Source: Clostridioides difficile ATCC 9689 = DSM 1296 | Lineage (GTDB): Bacteria; Bacillota; Clostridia; Peptostreptococcales; Peptostreptococcaceae | Length of the DNA stretch: 64,000 nucleotides | Assembly (NCBI RefSeq): GCF_001077535.1 | Contig: NZ_CP011968.1 | Span: 3,162,001-3,226,000 of the forward strand | Direction of reading: 5' to 3' | Part shown: in pieces, positions 55,018-63,823 of the stretch | How the letters are laid out: each line of letters starts with the position of its first letter | How positions within the stretch are numbered: position 1 is the first letter of the stretch | Position numbers and translations under genes: made by a program | The notes under the pieces: generated by a model | The model's input: the letters and a program-made list of their open reading frames with translations, nothing else | Told to the model about the DNA's origin: nothing | Database searches by the model: none

Positions 55018-57297
55018 ATGAACTTTGAAAACACAAAAAATAAAAAAATAATAGCTACTTTACTATTGACACTCCTTTTAATCGTGTCATTAACATGTGT
55101 CACTTTTATTATGAATCTAAATAAAGTAACACATAATGAAACAGAACGATATCTTGTAGAAGTTTCACAAGGTATTTCCACTACAATTAATGTGAAATGT
55201 AAAAGTATATTTAGGACACTATATTCTATGGGAGATACTTATTTTGAGATTAATGATAGTGAAAAAGAAGTCAATAGATACTTATCAAAAAAATTAAAAT
55301 TATTTGAATTTGATTGGTTAGGTATTATAGATTCTAATGGAAATTTTGTAAGTGCCCTTAAAGATACAGGTAATGTTAAAGGACAAGACTTTTATAGAAA
55401 AGCCCTTCAAGGCAAAGAAACAATTACTCCTGTTAAATCACAATCTGGTACATATGGAATTTTATATTCTGTACCACTATACAATGGCGATAAAATTGTT
55501 GGAGCTGTTGCTGCTTGGAATACTATTGATACTATGAGAAATTTATTAAGTGTAGAAAGCTTTCATGGTGAAGGATTTTCCCAAATTATCGACCAAGATG
55601 GAAATTTTATTGTAAGTTCAGCAAACAAAAATGCTCCAAAAAATGTGGTAAATTTTTTTGACATGATTAAACACCAAGGAAAACAGGTTGATAAAAATAA
55701 ACTTGAAGAAATGAAAATAAACTTAAAAAAGAACAAAACTGGTTCTATGTATTATACATTAAATGATGGTATTTCTAAGGCAATGCACTATCTTCCATTA
55801 CAAGAAGAAAACTTATACCTCCTTTCAATTGTTCCAACAAAAACAGCAAGTGCACAGTTTGATTTACTTCTAAAAAAAGCAATCTTCATCAATATTTTAA
55901 TTGTTATACTATTTTTATTGCTTATTATATTGATTATGTTTATAAATCAAAAGAACAGGGCACAACTTATAAAAATCGCCTATGTAGACTCTGTAACTAA
56001 AGGTTACAGTAAAGCACGTTTTGATATTGAAGCTAAAAAAATTATACAGTCATCTTCATCAGAAAGCTATTCATTGGTATCTATAAATATTCAGAAATTC
56101 AAACTTATTAATGATTCTTTTGGTAGTGAAGCAGGAGATAAAACATTAAAGTACATACATGATGTCATTAGTAATTATCTAGAACCAGGAGAATTGCTTT
56201 GTCGAGTTTCTAATGACCAGTTTAATGTACTTATTAAAACTATTCCTCAAAAAGAAATTCTTAAGTACATAGAAAATATCACCAATGATATTAATAGTTT
56301 CAATAAAAATGAAGAATGTAAATATTTTATAGCTCTATCTATAGGTGTATATAAAATTGATGACCCAAATCTACCTTTAGTTTCAATTCAAGACCGTGCA
56401 AATGTTGCACGAAAAAATAATAAAGGAAACATTGGAAATCATCCACTTTATACATGTGTTTTTTATAGTGATTTAGAGCGTTTAAAAATGATTAAAGAAA
56501 AAGAAATGGAAAATAGAATGGAGGAAGCATTAAATAATAACGAATTTATAGTATATCTTCAGCCTAAAATCAGCCTAAAAGATAATACTATTGTAGGTGC
56601 AGAAGCATTAGTAAGATGGCAAGACCCAAATAAAGGCCTTATACCACCAGACGAGTTTATTCCTTTCTTTGAAAAAAATGGTTTTATTACAAAACTCGAC
56701 CACTATGTTTTTGAAAAAGTATGTAGTATGATAAGAAAATGGATAGATAATGGAGAAACTCCAATACCTGTTTCAGTTAATTTTTCACGTGCTAATTTAA
56801 ATAATATAGATTTTTTAGAAAAATACAGAATGCTTCGTAATAAATACAACATTCCTGCAAAGCTCTTAGAAATTGAATTAACTGAAACACTTGTATTTGA
56901 AAATCTCCAAAAATTAATTAATATAATAGACCAAATCCATGAAGAAGGTTTTCAATGTTCACTAGATGACTTTGGAAGTGGATACTCTTCACTCAATATG
57001 TTAAAAGAAATAAAAGTTGACACATTAAAACTTGACCGTGCTTTTTTTAGCTCACCTAATGCAGATAATATTGCTGAAAATCATGTAATAGAATCTATAG
57101 TTAATTTGGCAAAAAAATTAAATATGAATAGTATATCAGAAGGTGTTGAAACAATCTTGCAAATGGATTATCTTAAAAAAATTAATTGTGATATGATACA
57201 AGGATATGTTTTTTCAAAACCTCTACCTCAAGAAATATTTGAGAAAATGACTTTTGGAAAAAAACTAGAAGAAACCAGTATGGATAGTTCCGTTTAA
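55018..57297 (+). CDS. Membrane c-di-GMP phosphodiesterase (dCache-GGDEF*-EAL)
   Basis: A 759-residue protein. Helices at about 10-32 and 285-307 enclose an extracellular dCache sensor. The GGDEF domain (about 335-480) is degenerate, with SNDQF in place of GGDEF, so cyclase activity is unlikely; it may bind GTP. The EAL domain (about 495-745) keeps GAEALVRWQDP, the Asn of PVSVNFSRAN, ELTET, DDFGSGYSSL, the Lys of TLKLDR and EGVET, so it should hydrolyse c-di-GMP. GGAGG lies 13 bases before the ATG, a long spacing; a seven-codon frame (ATG at 55005) overlaps the start. It is monocistronic. Confidence 0.93.
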   Translation: MNFENTKNKKIIATLLLTLLLIVSLTCVTFIMNLNKVTHNETERYLVEVSQGISTTINVKCKSIFRTLYSMGDTYFEINDSEKEVNRYLSKKLKLFEFDWLGIIDSNGNFVSALKDTGNVKGQDFYRKALQGKETITPVKSQSGTYGILYSVPLYNGDKIVGAVAAWNTIDTMRNLLSVESFHGEGFSQIIDQDGNFIVSSANKNAPKNVVNFFDMIKHQGKQVDKNKLEEMKINLKKNKTGSMYYTLNDGISKAMHYLPLQEENLYLLSIVPTKTASAQFDLLLKKAIFINILIVILFLLLIILIMFINQKNRAQLIKIAYVDSVTKGYSKARFDIEAKKIIQSSSSESYSLVSINIQKFKLINDSFGSEAGDKTLKYIHDVISNYLEPGELLCRVSNDQFNVLIKTIPQKEILKYIENITNDINSFNKNEECKYFIALSIGVYKIDDPNLPLVSIQDRANVARKNNKGNIGNHPLYTCVFYSDLERLKMIKEKEMENRMEEALNNNEFIVYLQPKISLKDNTIVGAEALVRWQDPNKGLIPPDEFIPFFEKNGFITKLDHYVFEKVCSMIRKWIDNGETPIPVSVNFSRANLNNIDFLEKYRMLRNKYNIPAKLLEIELTETLVFENLQKLINIIDQIHEEGFQCSLDDFGSGYSSLNMLKEIKVDTLKLDRAFFSSPNADNIAENHVIESIVNLAKKLNMNSISEGVETILQMDYLKKINCDMIQGYVFSKPLPQEIFEKMTFGKKLEETSMDSSV

Positions 57298-57304
57298 ATA
57301 AAAT

Positions 57305-57359
57305 AAAAAACTTGTCTCTATAAAATAATTTTAATCATTTTATAAAGACAAGTCTTTTT
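57305..57359. terminator. Bidirectional terminator
   Basis: AAAAACTTGTCT and AGACAAGTCTTTTT close a stem continued by TATAAAATAA/ATTTTATA between the convergent phosphodiesterase and MATE genes. Confidence 0.88.
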
Positions 57360-57391
57360 ATTTTCCAATTTAATTTTATTTTCTAAATTTC

Positions 57392-58732
57392 TTACACTCG
57401 GCTTGTTTTAAATTCCCTTTTTAAGAATAATAATACGATTATCATAGCAATAAAATCTGCAACTGGCTGTGCCAACCAAACACCATCTAAATTAAATTGA
57501 ATTGGAAGTACAATGATTAATGGTATAAATAAAATAAATTGTCTTAAAAGAGTTAAAAACATTGAATGTTTAACTTTACTTATACACTGAAAATACACAG
57601 GTCCTACAATAGAAATCCCCATTATAGGCAATGTAATTAGATTTAGGCTTATACCTCTTACTGCTATATCCATCAAATCTGAATCTTTATTAAATATACC
57701 TACAAATACTTCTGGGAAAACTTGTACTACTAAAAATCCAAATGACAATATGACAACTGACACTATGATAGATAATATTAAAGTTTTCTTTGCACGCTCA
57801 TATTGTTTTGCACCATAATTGTATGATATTATAGTTTGCATACCTTGATTCAATCCAAACACAGGCATCATAAACATCAATAAAATAGATGTAAGTGCTG
57901 TCATAGCTCCAATAGCTAAATCTCCACCATAAACCTTTAGAGAATTATTTGTAAACATGTGAGTTATACTTATAGCTACTTCCATAGCAAAAGGTGTCAT
58001 TCCTATTGCAAATACCTTCTTTACTATATCTTTATTCAATTTTAAGTTACATTTTTTTAGTTTTAAATTGGACTTCCCTCTTATAAAATAATGTATTACC
58101 CAAAAGAATACTACTATTTGACAGAGTACTGTTGCTATAGCTGCTCCTTTTATACCTAAATTAAATACAAATATAAATATAGGGTCCAATATCAGGTTTA
58201 ATACACATCCTACAATCATTGTCCTTGCTGCTAATTTTGGATTACCTTCTGCCCTAATTGCATTATTAAGATAAAATGCAACTAAATTAAATATACTTCC
58301 AACCAATATGACACTCATATAGTCTTTTGCATAAAATATTGAATCTTTACTTGCACCCAAAATAAAAAGTATATCTTCTAAGAAAACTAATCCTAATATA
58401 GTTATAATTAAAGAGATAATTATAGATAATGTCAAAGCATTACCTAATATCTTCTCTGCTTCTTCTCTATTTCTTTCACCTAACTTTATAGACAATCTTG
58501 TGCTAGCACCTACTGATACCAACATTCCAAAAGCTATTATTAGAGTAAATACTGGCATAGTTACACCAAGACCTGCAATAGCTATAGAGCCAATACCTTC
58601 CATAGAACCAATAAAAGCTCTATCTACTACATTATAAAGTGAAGTTACCATCATTGCTATTATTGCAGGTATCGAATACCTAAATAATAAAATCCATATT
58701 TTTTCATGTCTTAATGCTTCTTGATTCTCCAT
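57392..58732 (-). CDS. MATE family efflux protein
   Basis: A 446-residue multidrug/toxin efflux protein with about twelve helices in two homologous halves. The opening IWILLFRYSIPAIIAMMVTS and the repeated GxxxP turns of each half are visible (for example GLGVTMPVFTLIIAFG and MFMMPVFGLNQGMQ). It lies 12 bp behind the siderophore ABC ATPase gene on the same strand, with no terminator between, so it is probably the last gene of the iron-uptake operon. Siderophore-related export or protection is possible. Confidence 0.9.
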   Translation of the reverse strand: MENQEALRHEKIWILLFRYSIPAIIAMMVTSLYNVVDRAFIGSMEGIGSIAIAGLGVTMPVFTLIIAFGMLVSVGASTRLSIKLGERNREEAEKILGNALTLSIIISLIITILGLVFLEDILFILGASKDSIFYAKDYMSVILVGSIFNLVAFYLNNAIRAEGNPKLAARTMIVGCVLNLILDPIFIFVFNLGIKGAAIATVLCQIVVFFWVIHYFIRGKSNLKLKKCNLKLNKDIVKKVFAIGMTPFAMEVAISITHMFTNNSLKVYGGDLAIGAMTALTSILLMFMMPVFGLNQGMQTIISYNYGAKQYERAKKTLILSIIVSVVILSFGFLVVQVFPEVFVGIFNKDSDLMDIAVRGISLNLITLPIMGISIVGPVYFQCISKVKHSMFLTLLRQFILFIPLIIVLPIQFNLDGVWLAQPVADFIAMIIVLLFLKREFKTSRV

Positions 58733-58743
58733 GTTGTCACCAT

Positions 58744-59526
58744 TTACACCATGTCATAAGTTATACAAATTGGTTTATTTGTTCTTGGGTCTGTTGCTAT
58801 TTCTGCATCAATATTAAATAATTCTTTTAGATTATCCTTCGTCATAACATCATATGCATCACCTTCACAAACTATTTTACCTTTCTTAATACCTATCATG
58901 TGGTCAGCAAATCTTGCTGCATTATTAAGTTCATGTATTACCATGACAATAGTTCTTCCTTGTTTTTTATTTAGTTCATCTAATAATTTTAGTATCTCCA
59001 ATTGATGTGCCAAATCTAAATATGTTGTAGGCTCATCCAGTAATAATATATCAGTTTCTTGTGCCAAAGCCATAGCTATCCATGCCCTTTGTCTTTGTCC
59101 TCCTGATAAATCTTCCATATTTCTATCCTTAAATTCTGCAATTCCAGTAACTTCTAAACTCCAATTTACAATCTCTCTGTCTTCTTTACTAGAATTACCA
59201 AATCCACTTTTATGAGGAAATCTTCCATAAGAAATTAATTCTGAAACGGTAAGACCACTAGGAGCTTGAGGGCTTTGTGGAAGTACAGCCATATCCTTTG
59301 CTATTTCTTTAGACTTCTTTTTGTAGATGTCCTCTCCATTTATATATATTTTCCCACTATTAGGGCTAATAATTCTACCTATAGTTTTAAGTATTGTCGA
59401 TTTTCCACAACCATTAGCCCCTATGATGGTAGTTATTTTTCCTTTTGGTATATTTAAATTTAAATTTTTTATAATATCTGTGTTTCCATATGATACATTT
59501 AGATTCTTAGTATTTATACAGTTCAT
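58744..59526 (-). CDS. Siderophore ABC transporter ATPase (FhuC-like)
   Basis: A 260-residue ABC ATPase of the iron-siderophore type. Walker A is GANGCGKST, the signature is DLSGGQRQRAWIAMALAQ, Walker B is ILLLDEPTTYLD and the H-loop is VIHELNNAARF. It drives the two permeases encoded upstream (14 bp). In strain 630 I recall this locus as fhuC; the siderophore could be ferrichrome or another hydroxamate. Confidence 0.94.
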   Translation of the reverse strand: MNCINTKNLNVSYGNTDIIKNLNLNIPKGKITTIIGANGCGKSTILKTIGRIISPNSGKIYINGEDIYKKKSKEIAKDMAVLPQSPQAPSGLTVSELISYGRFPHKSGFGNSSKEDREIVNWSLEVTGIAEFKDRNMEDLSGGQRQRAWIAMALAQETDILLLDEPTTYLDLAHQLEILKLLDELNKKQGRTIVMVIHELNNAARFADHMIGIKKGKIVCEGDAYDVMTKDNLKELFNIDAEIATDPRTNKPICITYDMV

Positions 59527-59540
59527 AACAACACCCTTTC

Positions 59541-60563
59541 CTAATCATTTACCAACATTAAATAAATAAAGTACGGCACTCCTATTATAGAAACTACTAT
59601 ACCTACTGGTATTTCTATAGGTGCTAGAAGATTTCTTGATATAGTATCTGCTATTAAAAGTAATAATGTTCCTATCAATGCTGATACTGGTATTAATCTT
59701 TTATGCTTTGGTCCTATTATTTTTCTACCTATATGTGGAGCTATTAAACCTAAAAATGAAATACTACCTGCTACTGCTGTCGATACACCAGATAAAATTA
59801 CTGCATATATTATAAGTCTTCTTCTTTGTTTTTCTACATCTACACCAAGACTTATAGATACTTCATCACCCAAATTTAAAACATCTATATATTTAGATTT
59901 ATAAATAGTTATACCCATAAAAATCACTATAAATGGAAGCACAGCTATTACATATTTCCAACTGGTTCCCCAAATGCTTCCTGATGTCCATGCCATAACC
60001 CTATTAAATTCTTGTGTTGTAAATTTCAATTGGAATATCGTCAAAATTGAAGTAAAAGCTATGTTTACACCTATACCAATAAGTAGTAATCTTGACGAAT
60101 TTATACCACCTTTCCATGCAAGAGAATATATAAGAAATGCTCCAAATAAAGCTCCTATAAGTGCAACAATAGGCATTGTAAATACAGTCAAGTTACTCAT
60201 ACCTTCATATACATTACCATTCATAAGATATATATAAACTACTACAAACAATGCAGCACCTGAATTTATTCCCAAAATTCCAGAATCAGCTAAATCATTC
60301 TTTGTAACTCCTTGAAGTATTACACCTGCTGTTGATAATGCAGAACCAACCAAAAGTGCTATTACTATTCTTGGTAATCTTAATTTAAATATTGCAATTT
60401 CATGATTACGCTGACCCTTCCCTAAAAAAGTCTTTATAACATCCATTGGTTCTATAGAAAATGAGCCCATATTTAAACTCAATAAAAAAGTGATAAAAAT
60501 AAGCACCATTAAAATTGATATAACAAGTAATGTTTTAGAATTTATTTTTATAATATTTTTCAT
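59541..60563 (-). CDS. Siderophore ABC permease (FecCD family), second subunit
   Basis: A 340-residue ten-helix FecCD-family permease. Family blocks are IFKLRLPRIVIALLVGSALS, GVILQGVTKNDLADSGILGI, VAGSISFLGLIAPHIGRKI and IPVGIVVSIIGVPYFIYLM. It pairs with the permease encoded 5 bp upstream, both contacting the shared ATPase. AAGGGGGAG precedes the ATG. Confidence 0.94.
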   Translation of the reverse strand: MKNIIKINSKTLLVISILMVLIFITFLLSLNMGSFSIEPMDVIKTFLGKGQRNHEIAIFKLRLPRIVIALLVGSALSTAGVILQGVTKNDLADSGILGINSGAALFVVVYIYLMNGNVYEGMSNLTVFTMPIVALIGALFGAFLIYSLAWKGGINSSRLLLIGIGVNIAFTSILTIFQLKFTTQEFNRVMAWTSGSIWGTSWKYVIAVLPFIVIFMGITIYKSKYIDVLNLGDEVSISLGVDVEKQRRRLIIYAVILSGVSTAVAGSISFLGLIAPHIGRKIIGPKHKRLIPVSALIGTLLLLIADTISRNLLAPIEIPVGIVVSIIGVPYFIYLMLVND

Positions 60564-60568
60564 AGTAC

Positions 60569-61582
60569 CTATTTCTCCCCCTTTCTAACAAGGTATATAA
60601 ATATTGGCACTCCTATAAGTGCTGTTATAGAACCTACTGGTGTCTCATATGGAGGATTTATCATCCTACTTAATATATCTGTATATACAAGCAATACAGC
60701 TCCTAATACTAAAGAGCTCGGTATTATATACTTATAATCTGAACCTACTATTCCTTTAGCTATTTGAGGAACTATAAGACCTATAAAAATAATATTACCA
60801 GACACTGACACAGATGCTCCAGTCATTAATATTACAAGTACTATACATATAAATCTAACAAAGTTAGTTTTTTGTCCTAATCCTATTGCCACTTCTTCTC
60901 CAAGACTTAATATAGTTATTCTTGGAGCCATAATAATAGCTAAAATAAATCCAATACCACCAGCTACAAATAGCAATTTTATACCTTCCCACTTCACTCC
61001 TACAAGCCCTCCTGATATCCAGAAACTTAATTGTTGAGATAGGTTAAAATACATAGATATTGCTGATGCCAAAGAAATTAGCAATGTACCAAGAGCGACT
61101 CCTGCAAGAGCTAATTTTACATTATTAACTCTTCCTCTTGATTTAGAACTTATAAAATATATAAATAATCCACTTATACTTGCTCCAATAAATGCAAACA
61201 TCATTACACTAAAACTTCCATGTATAAGTTGAGGAAGTTTTTTTTGAAGTACCAGTGATATCGAAATTGCGAATGTAGCTCCTTGTGTAATTCCTATAAC
61301 AGATGGTTCAGCTATAGGATTTCTCGTTATTCCTTGCATTATTGCCCCAGAAACTGCTAAAAACCCTCCAACAAGTGCAGCTGCTATTGCCCTTGGAAGT
61401 CTAACATCCTTTACTATTCTCATATTTATTCCATCTTCCATTTTTATCAAACTATCTATAACAGTTGATAGATTCATATCTTTTGCCCCAATAGTTATGG
61501 ATAATACAATTCCAAATACAAGTACAACTATACTTACTAATATCAACAAATAAGTTATATTTTTTTTACTCAGCTTAGTCAA
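60569..61582 (-). CDS. Siderophore ABC permease (FecCD family), first subunit
   Basis: A 337-residue permease parallel to the next gene. It contains IVKDVRLPRAIAAALVGGFL, GAIMQGITRNPIAEPSVIGI, VSGNIIFIGLIVPQIAKGIV and TPVGSITALIGVPIFIYLV. It starts at a TTG with AAAGGAGG nine bases upstream; there is no better ATG. It is first of the permease/ATPase block and follows the binding-protein gene after 127 bp that contain a hairpin. Confidence 0.94.
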   Translation of the reverse strand: MTKLSKKNITYLLILVSIVVLVFGIVLSITIGAKDMNLSTVIDSLIKMEDGINMRIVKDVRLPRAIAAALVGGFLAVSGAIMQGITRNPIAEPSVIGITQGATFAISISLVLQKKLPQLIHGSFSVMMFAFIGASISGLFIYFISSKSRGRVNNVKLALAGVALGTLLISLASAISMYFNLSQQLSFWISGGLVGVKWEGIKLLFVAGGIGFILAIIMAPRITILSLGEEVAIGLGQKTNFVRFICIVLVILMTGASVSVSGNIIFIGLIVPQIAKGIVGSDYKYIIPSSLVLGAVLLVYTDILSRMINPPYETPVGSITALIGVPIFIYLVRKGEK

Positions 61583-61654
61583 TTATCCTACCTCCTTTTC
61601 CCTTTTAATCGTCAGTATAATATCATCTATTAAGTATTTTAATTTTAAGATTTA

Positions 61655-61698
61655 TTAAAAATAGGTGTGAAAAATGAATATCATTATCTCACACCTAC
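61655..61698 (-). terminator. Hairpin with Fur-box-like loop between binding protein and permeases
   Basis: On the minus strand TAGGTGTGA (61698-61690) pairs with TCACACCTA (61671-61663), and TTTTTAAT follows. The loop reads GATAATGATATTCATTTT, close to the Fur consensus GATAATGATATTCATTATC. It would both partly end the binding-protein transcript and offer a Fur site before the permease genes. Confidence 0.65.
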
Positions 61699-61709
61699 TA
61701 AGTTAAGAA

Positions 61710-62648
61710 TTACTTTGTTAATTCATTTTTAACTGATTCTAATAATAACTCTTTTCCAATTGGATTGTATGATTGACTGAAAAATGGAACAGCATCAAGT
61801 ATTGTTACATTACCATCTTTTACTGCTCTTATTTGAGCCCAGATAGCACTATTTTCTAAATCTTTTTTATCTGCTTCTGTAGCAATTACAACTATATGGT
61901 CTGCATCTATATCTGTTAAACCTTCCATACTTACCATTGGTAGTGTTATTCCATCCTGTTTTGGCATATTCTTAGGTCTAGCTAATTTCATATCATCATT
62001 GATTAGAGTACCTATTCCACCATCACTAAATACCATAAATTGACCTGAACTTGCCAACACTGGTAAATAAGTTTTTTCTCCATTCTTTTCTATAACTTCC
62101 TTACCTAACTTTGTAGCTTTTTCATCATACTTCTGTAGCCAACTTTTAGCTTCTTCTTCTTTGTCAAATAACTTTGAAACATCAGTTAACTTGCTTCTCC
62201 AGTCATTTGCATAATCTTTCATCATAACTACAGGAGCTATTTCTTTTAATTGGTCATATATTTTTTCTTGTCTTTGACTCATTATTATTAAATCAGGATT
62301 TACTTCTAATATAGCTTCCATATCCATAGTATCCATCATTGAGTGCCCAACTATCTTTACACCTTTAAGCTCTTCTCTTATGTAACTTGGTAATTTATCA
62401 GTTTCATATGAGTCTACATTTGCTGTTGCAACAGGCTTATAACCTGCTAATAATAGTTCTTCACTACTTCCTGATATATCAACTATTTTTTTAGGATTTG
62501 ATGGTATCTTAACCTCTCCTTTAACAGATTGTACAACTCTTGTCTCTGATTTATCTTTATCCTCTGTATTCTTATCTGAACATGCTGTAACAAGTACTAA
62601 TGTAGTTATAATAGATATAAATATTGCAAGTGATTTTATTTTTTTCAT
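61710..62648 (-). CDS. Siderophore-binding lipoprotein (FhuD/FepB-like)
   Basis: A 312-residue solute-binding protein. The lipobox LVTAC gives Cys23 as the acylated residue. The Fe-transport substrate-binding fold (cluster A-8) is seen in KIVDISGSSEELLLAGYKPV, EAILEVNPDLIIMS and HIVVIATEADKK. It sits outside the membrane and hands the ferric siderophore to the permeases. A Fur box lies 34-48 bases before its ATG. GTAGGAG is the ribosome site. Confidence 0.93.
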   Translation of the reverse strand: MKKIKSLAIFISIITTLVLVTACSDKNTEDKDKSETRVVQSVKGEVKIPSNPKKIVDISGSSEELLLAGYKPVATANVDSYETDKLPSYIREELKGVKIVGHSMMDTMDMEAILEVNPDLIIMSQRQEKIYDQLKEIAPVVMMKDYANDWRSKLTDVSKLFDKEEEAKSWLQKYDEKATKLGKEVIEKNGEKTYLPVLASSGQFMVFSDGGIGTLINDDMKLARPKNMPKQDGITLPMVSMEGLTDIDADHIVVIATEADKKDLENSAIWAQIRAVKDGNVTILDAVPFFSQSYNPIGKELLLESVKNELTK

Positions 62649-62669
62649 GATTACTTCTCCTACTTGTTT

Positions 62670-62697
62670 ATTATACTTACATGATATTGATTATCAT
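62670..62697 (-). promoter_or_regulatory. Fur box and -10 of the siderophore operon
   Basis: TGATATT-G-ATTATCA (62682-62696) matches 14 of 15 positions of the Fur consensus TGATAAT-N-ATTATCA. The minus strand has TATAAT at 62675-62670, so the box lies in the -35/-10 spacer and binding would block transcription when iron is plentiful. Confidence 0.92.
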
Positions 62698-62917
62698 AAG
62701 CACATATTTATTATAGCATTTTTCTATTTTTAGTCAATATTATTTTGTAAAAGGATAAAAATTCCTAATTAATCTTAATTATATATAGCTTAGATAAGGT
62801 TTTCTTATATTAAACAGTATTTTTTTAAAGAATTGGACACAAATACAATGACTTTTCAGTTAAACAATGATAAAATGCAATTTATAGATAATGAATTTAG
62901 TAAGGAGGATTCAAAAC

Positions 62918-63382
62918 ATGGTACATTTAGTATATTGTGATAATGCAGGAAAAAAAGGAGAAAAGGTCTTAGATAAAATCTTGGCTGGAACAAAAACAAT
63001 GGTTATTAGAGGTGCTGCTGGTAGAAAAATACCACATAGTAGAGTATTTGAAGATGAGTTACTTTATTTTATGGAAAAAGGAACTGCAAAAATATCTGCA
63101 AAAGCCACTGTTAAAAAGGTAGAAAACTATGTTAAATTAACAGAAGATGAAATTTCTAAAATTTTAAATGAAAATCAACCAAAATTAAATTTATCTGAAA
63201 AGCAAAAAGTTCGTTGGCATAAAAAATGTTTATGCTTAGTTGAATTTGAAAATGTTGAAGAAATAACACCTCTTGATTTTGACCATCAAGGAAATATGGA
63301 TGATTGGCTTATTGTTGAAAAAATTGAAGATGTAGTTGTTGGTACTAGTATACCTTACAATTATGAGAAGTCTAAATTCTAA
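62918..63382 (+). CDS. Small PUA/ASCH-like domain protein
   Basis: A 154-residue basic protein resembling ASCH or PUA-like RNA-binding folds, especially in KVLDKILAGTKTMVIRGAAG near the N terminus and the strand set ELLYFMEKGTAKISAKATVK. The later CLCLVEFENVEEITPLDFD and WLIVEKIEDV complete the barrel. I start at the ATG at 62918 with AAGGAGG upstream; a frame from 62891 adds nine residues and contains the ribosome site. Function unknown; ASCH proteins are thought to act in RNA or nucleotide-related processes. Confidence 0.7.
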   Translation: MVHLVYCDNAGKKGEKVLDKILAGTKTMVIRGAAGRKIPHSRVFEDELLYFMEKGTAKISAKATVKKVENYVKLTEDEISKILNENQPKLNLSEKQKVRWHKKCLCLVEFENVEEITPLDFDHQGNMDDWLIVEKIEDVVVGTSIPYNYEKSKF

Positions 63383-63425
63383 AGTATCAATAACATAATA
63401 CTATATTGCTAAACTCTACTTAAAT

Positions 63426-63479
63426 AAAAAAAGAGTGCATTTAATAATTATAAAAATTATTTTTATACACTCTTTTTTA
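63426..63479. terminator. Bidirectional hairpin
   Basis: AAAAAAGAGTG and CACTCTTTTTT close a stem continued by A/T pairs (AATAATTATAAAA/TTTT), between the convergent ASCH-like and PTS IIA genes. Confidence 0.85.
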
Positions 63480-63493
63480 ATAATAAATTTAAA

Positions 63494-63811
63494 TTACTTA
63501 CTTTCTAATCTTTCATATACATCTATAAATTCTTCTGCTAATTGTTGAAAATTCATAGCTGTCATTAAATGGTCTTGTGCATGAATAAGTATAACACTTA
63601 TTTCAGTTTTATTACCATTAGCTTCATTTTGTATCAATTCTGTTTGGAATTTATGAGCTTTATGAATTGATTCTTTCGACTTTTCAATACATTCTCTAGC
63701 TTTATCTATATTCCCGCTCTTTGCTTCTTTTATTGCTTCAAATGCTAGCCCTTTCGCATCACCTGCAAATCCAATTATTCCAAAAGATATCTCTATCATC
63801 TTCTCATCCAT
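63494..63811 (-). CDS. PTS lactose/cellobiose-type IIA component
   Basis: A 105-residue helical PTS EIIA of the lactose/N,N'-diacetylchitobiose family. It forms a trimeric three-helix bundle. The phosphorylated His is in VILIHAQDHLMTAMNFQQLAEEF, with the conserved Asp next to it. IIAs of this family take the phosphate from HPr and pass it to IIB. AGGAGG precedes the ATG, 12 bases after the ChbG stop. The IIB and IIC partners are not in the window; they should lie upstream. Confidence 0.9.
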   Translation of the reverse strand: MDEKMIEISFGIIGFAGDAKGLAFEAIKEAKSGNIDKARECIEKSKESIHKAHKFQTELIQNEANGNKTEISVILIHAQDHLMTAMNFQQLAEEFIDVYERLESK

Positions 63812-63823
63812 TTATTCGACCTC

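Noticed and set aside
55005-55028. Seven-codon frame ATGAAACAAAAG... as an upstream gene
   Set aside because: It is only 7 codons and overlaps the phosphodiesterase start; noted there as possible translational control instead.
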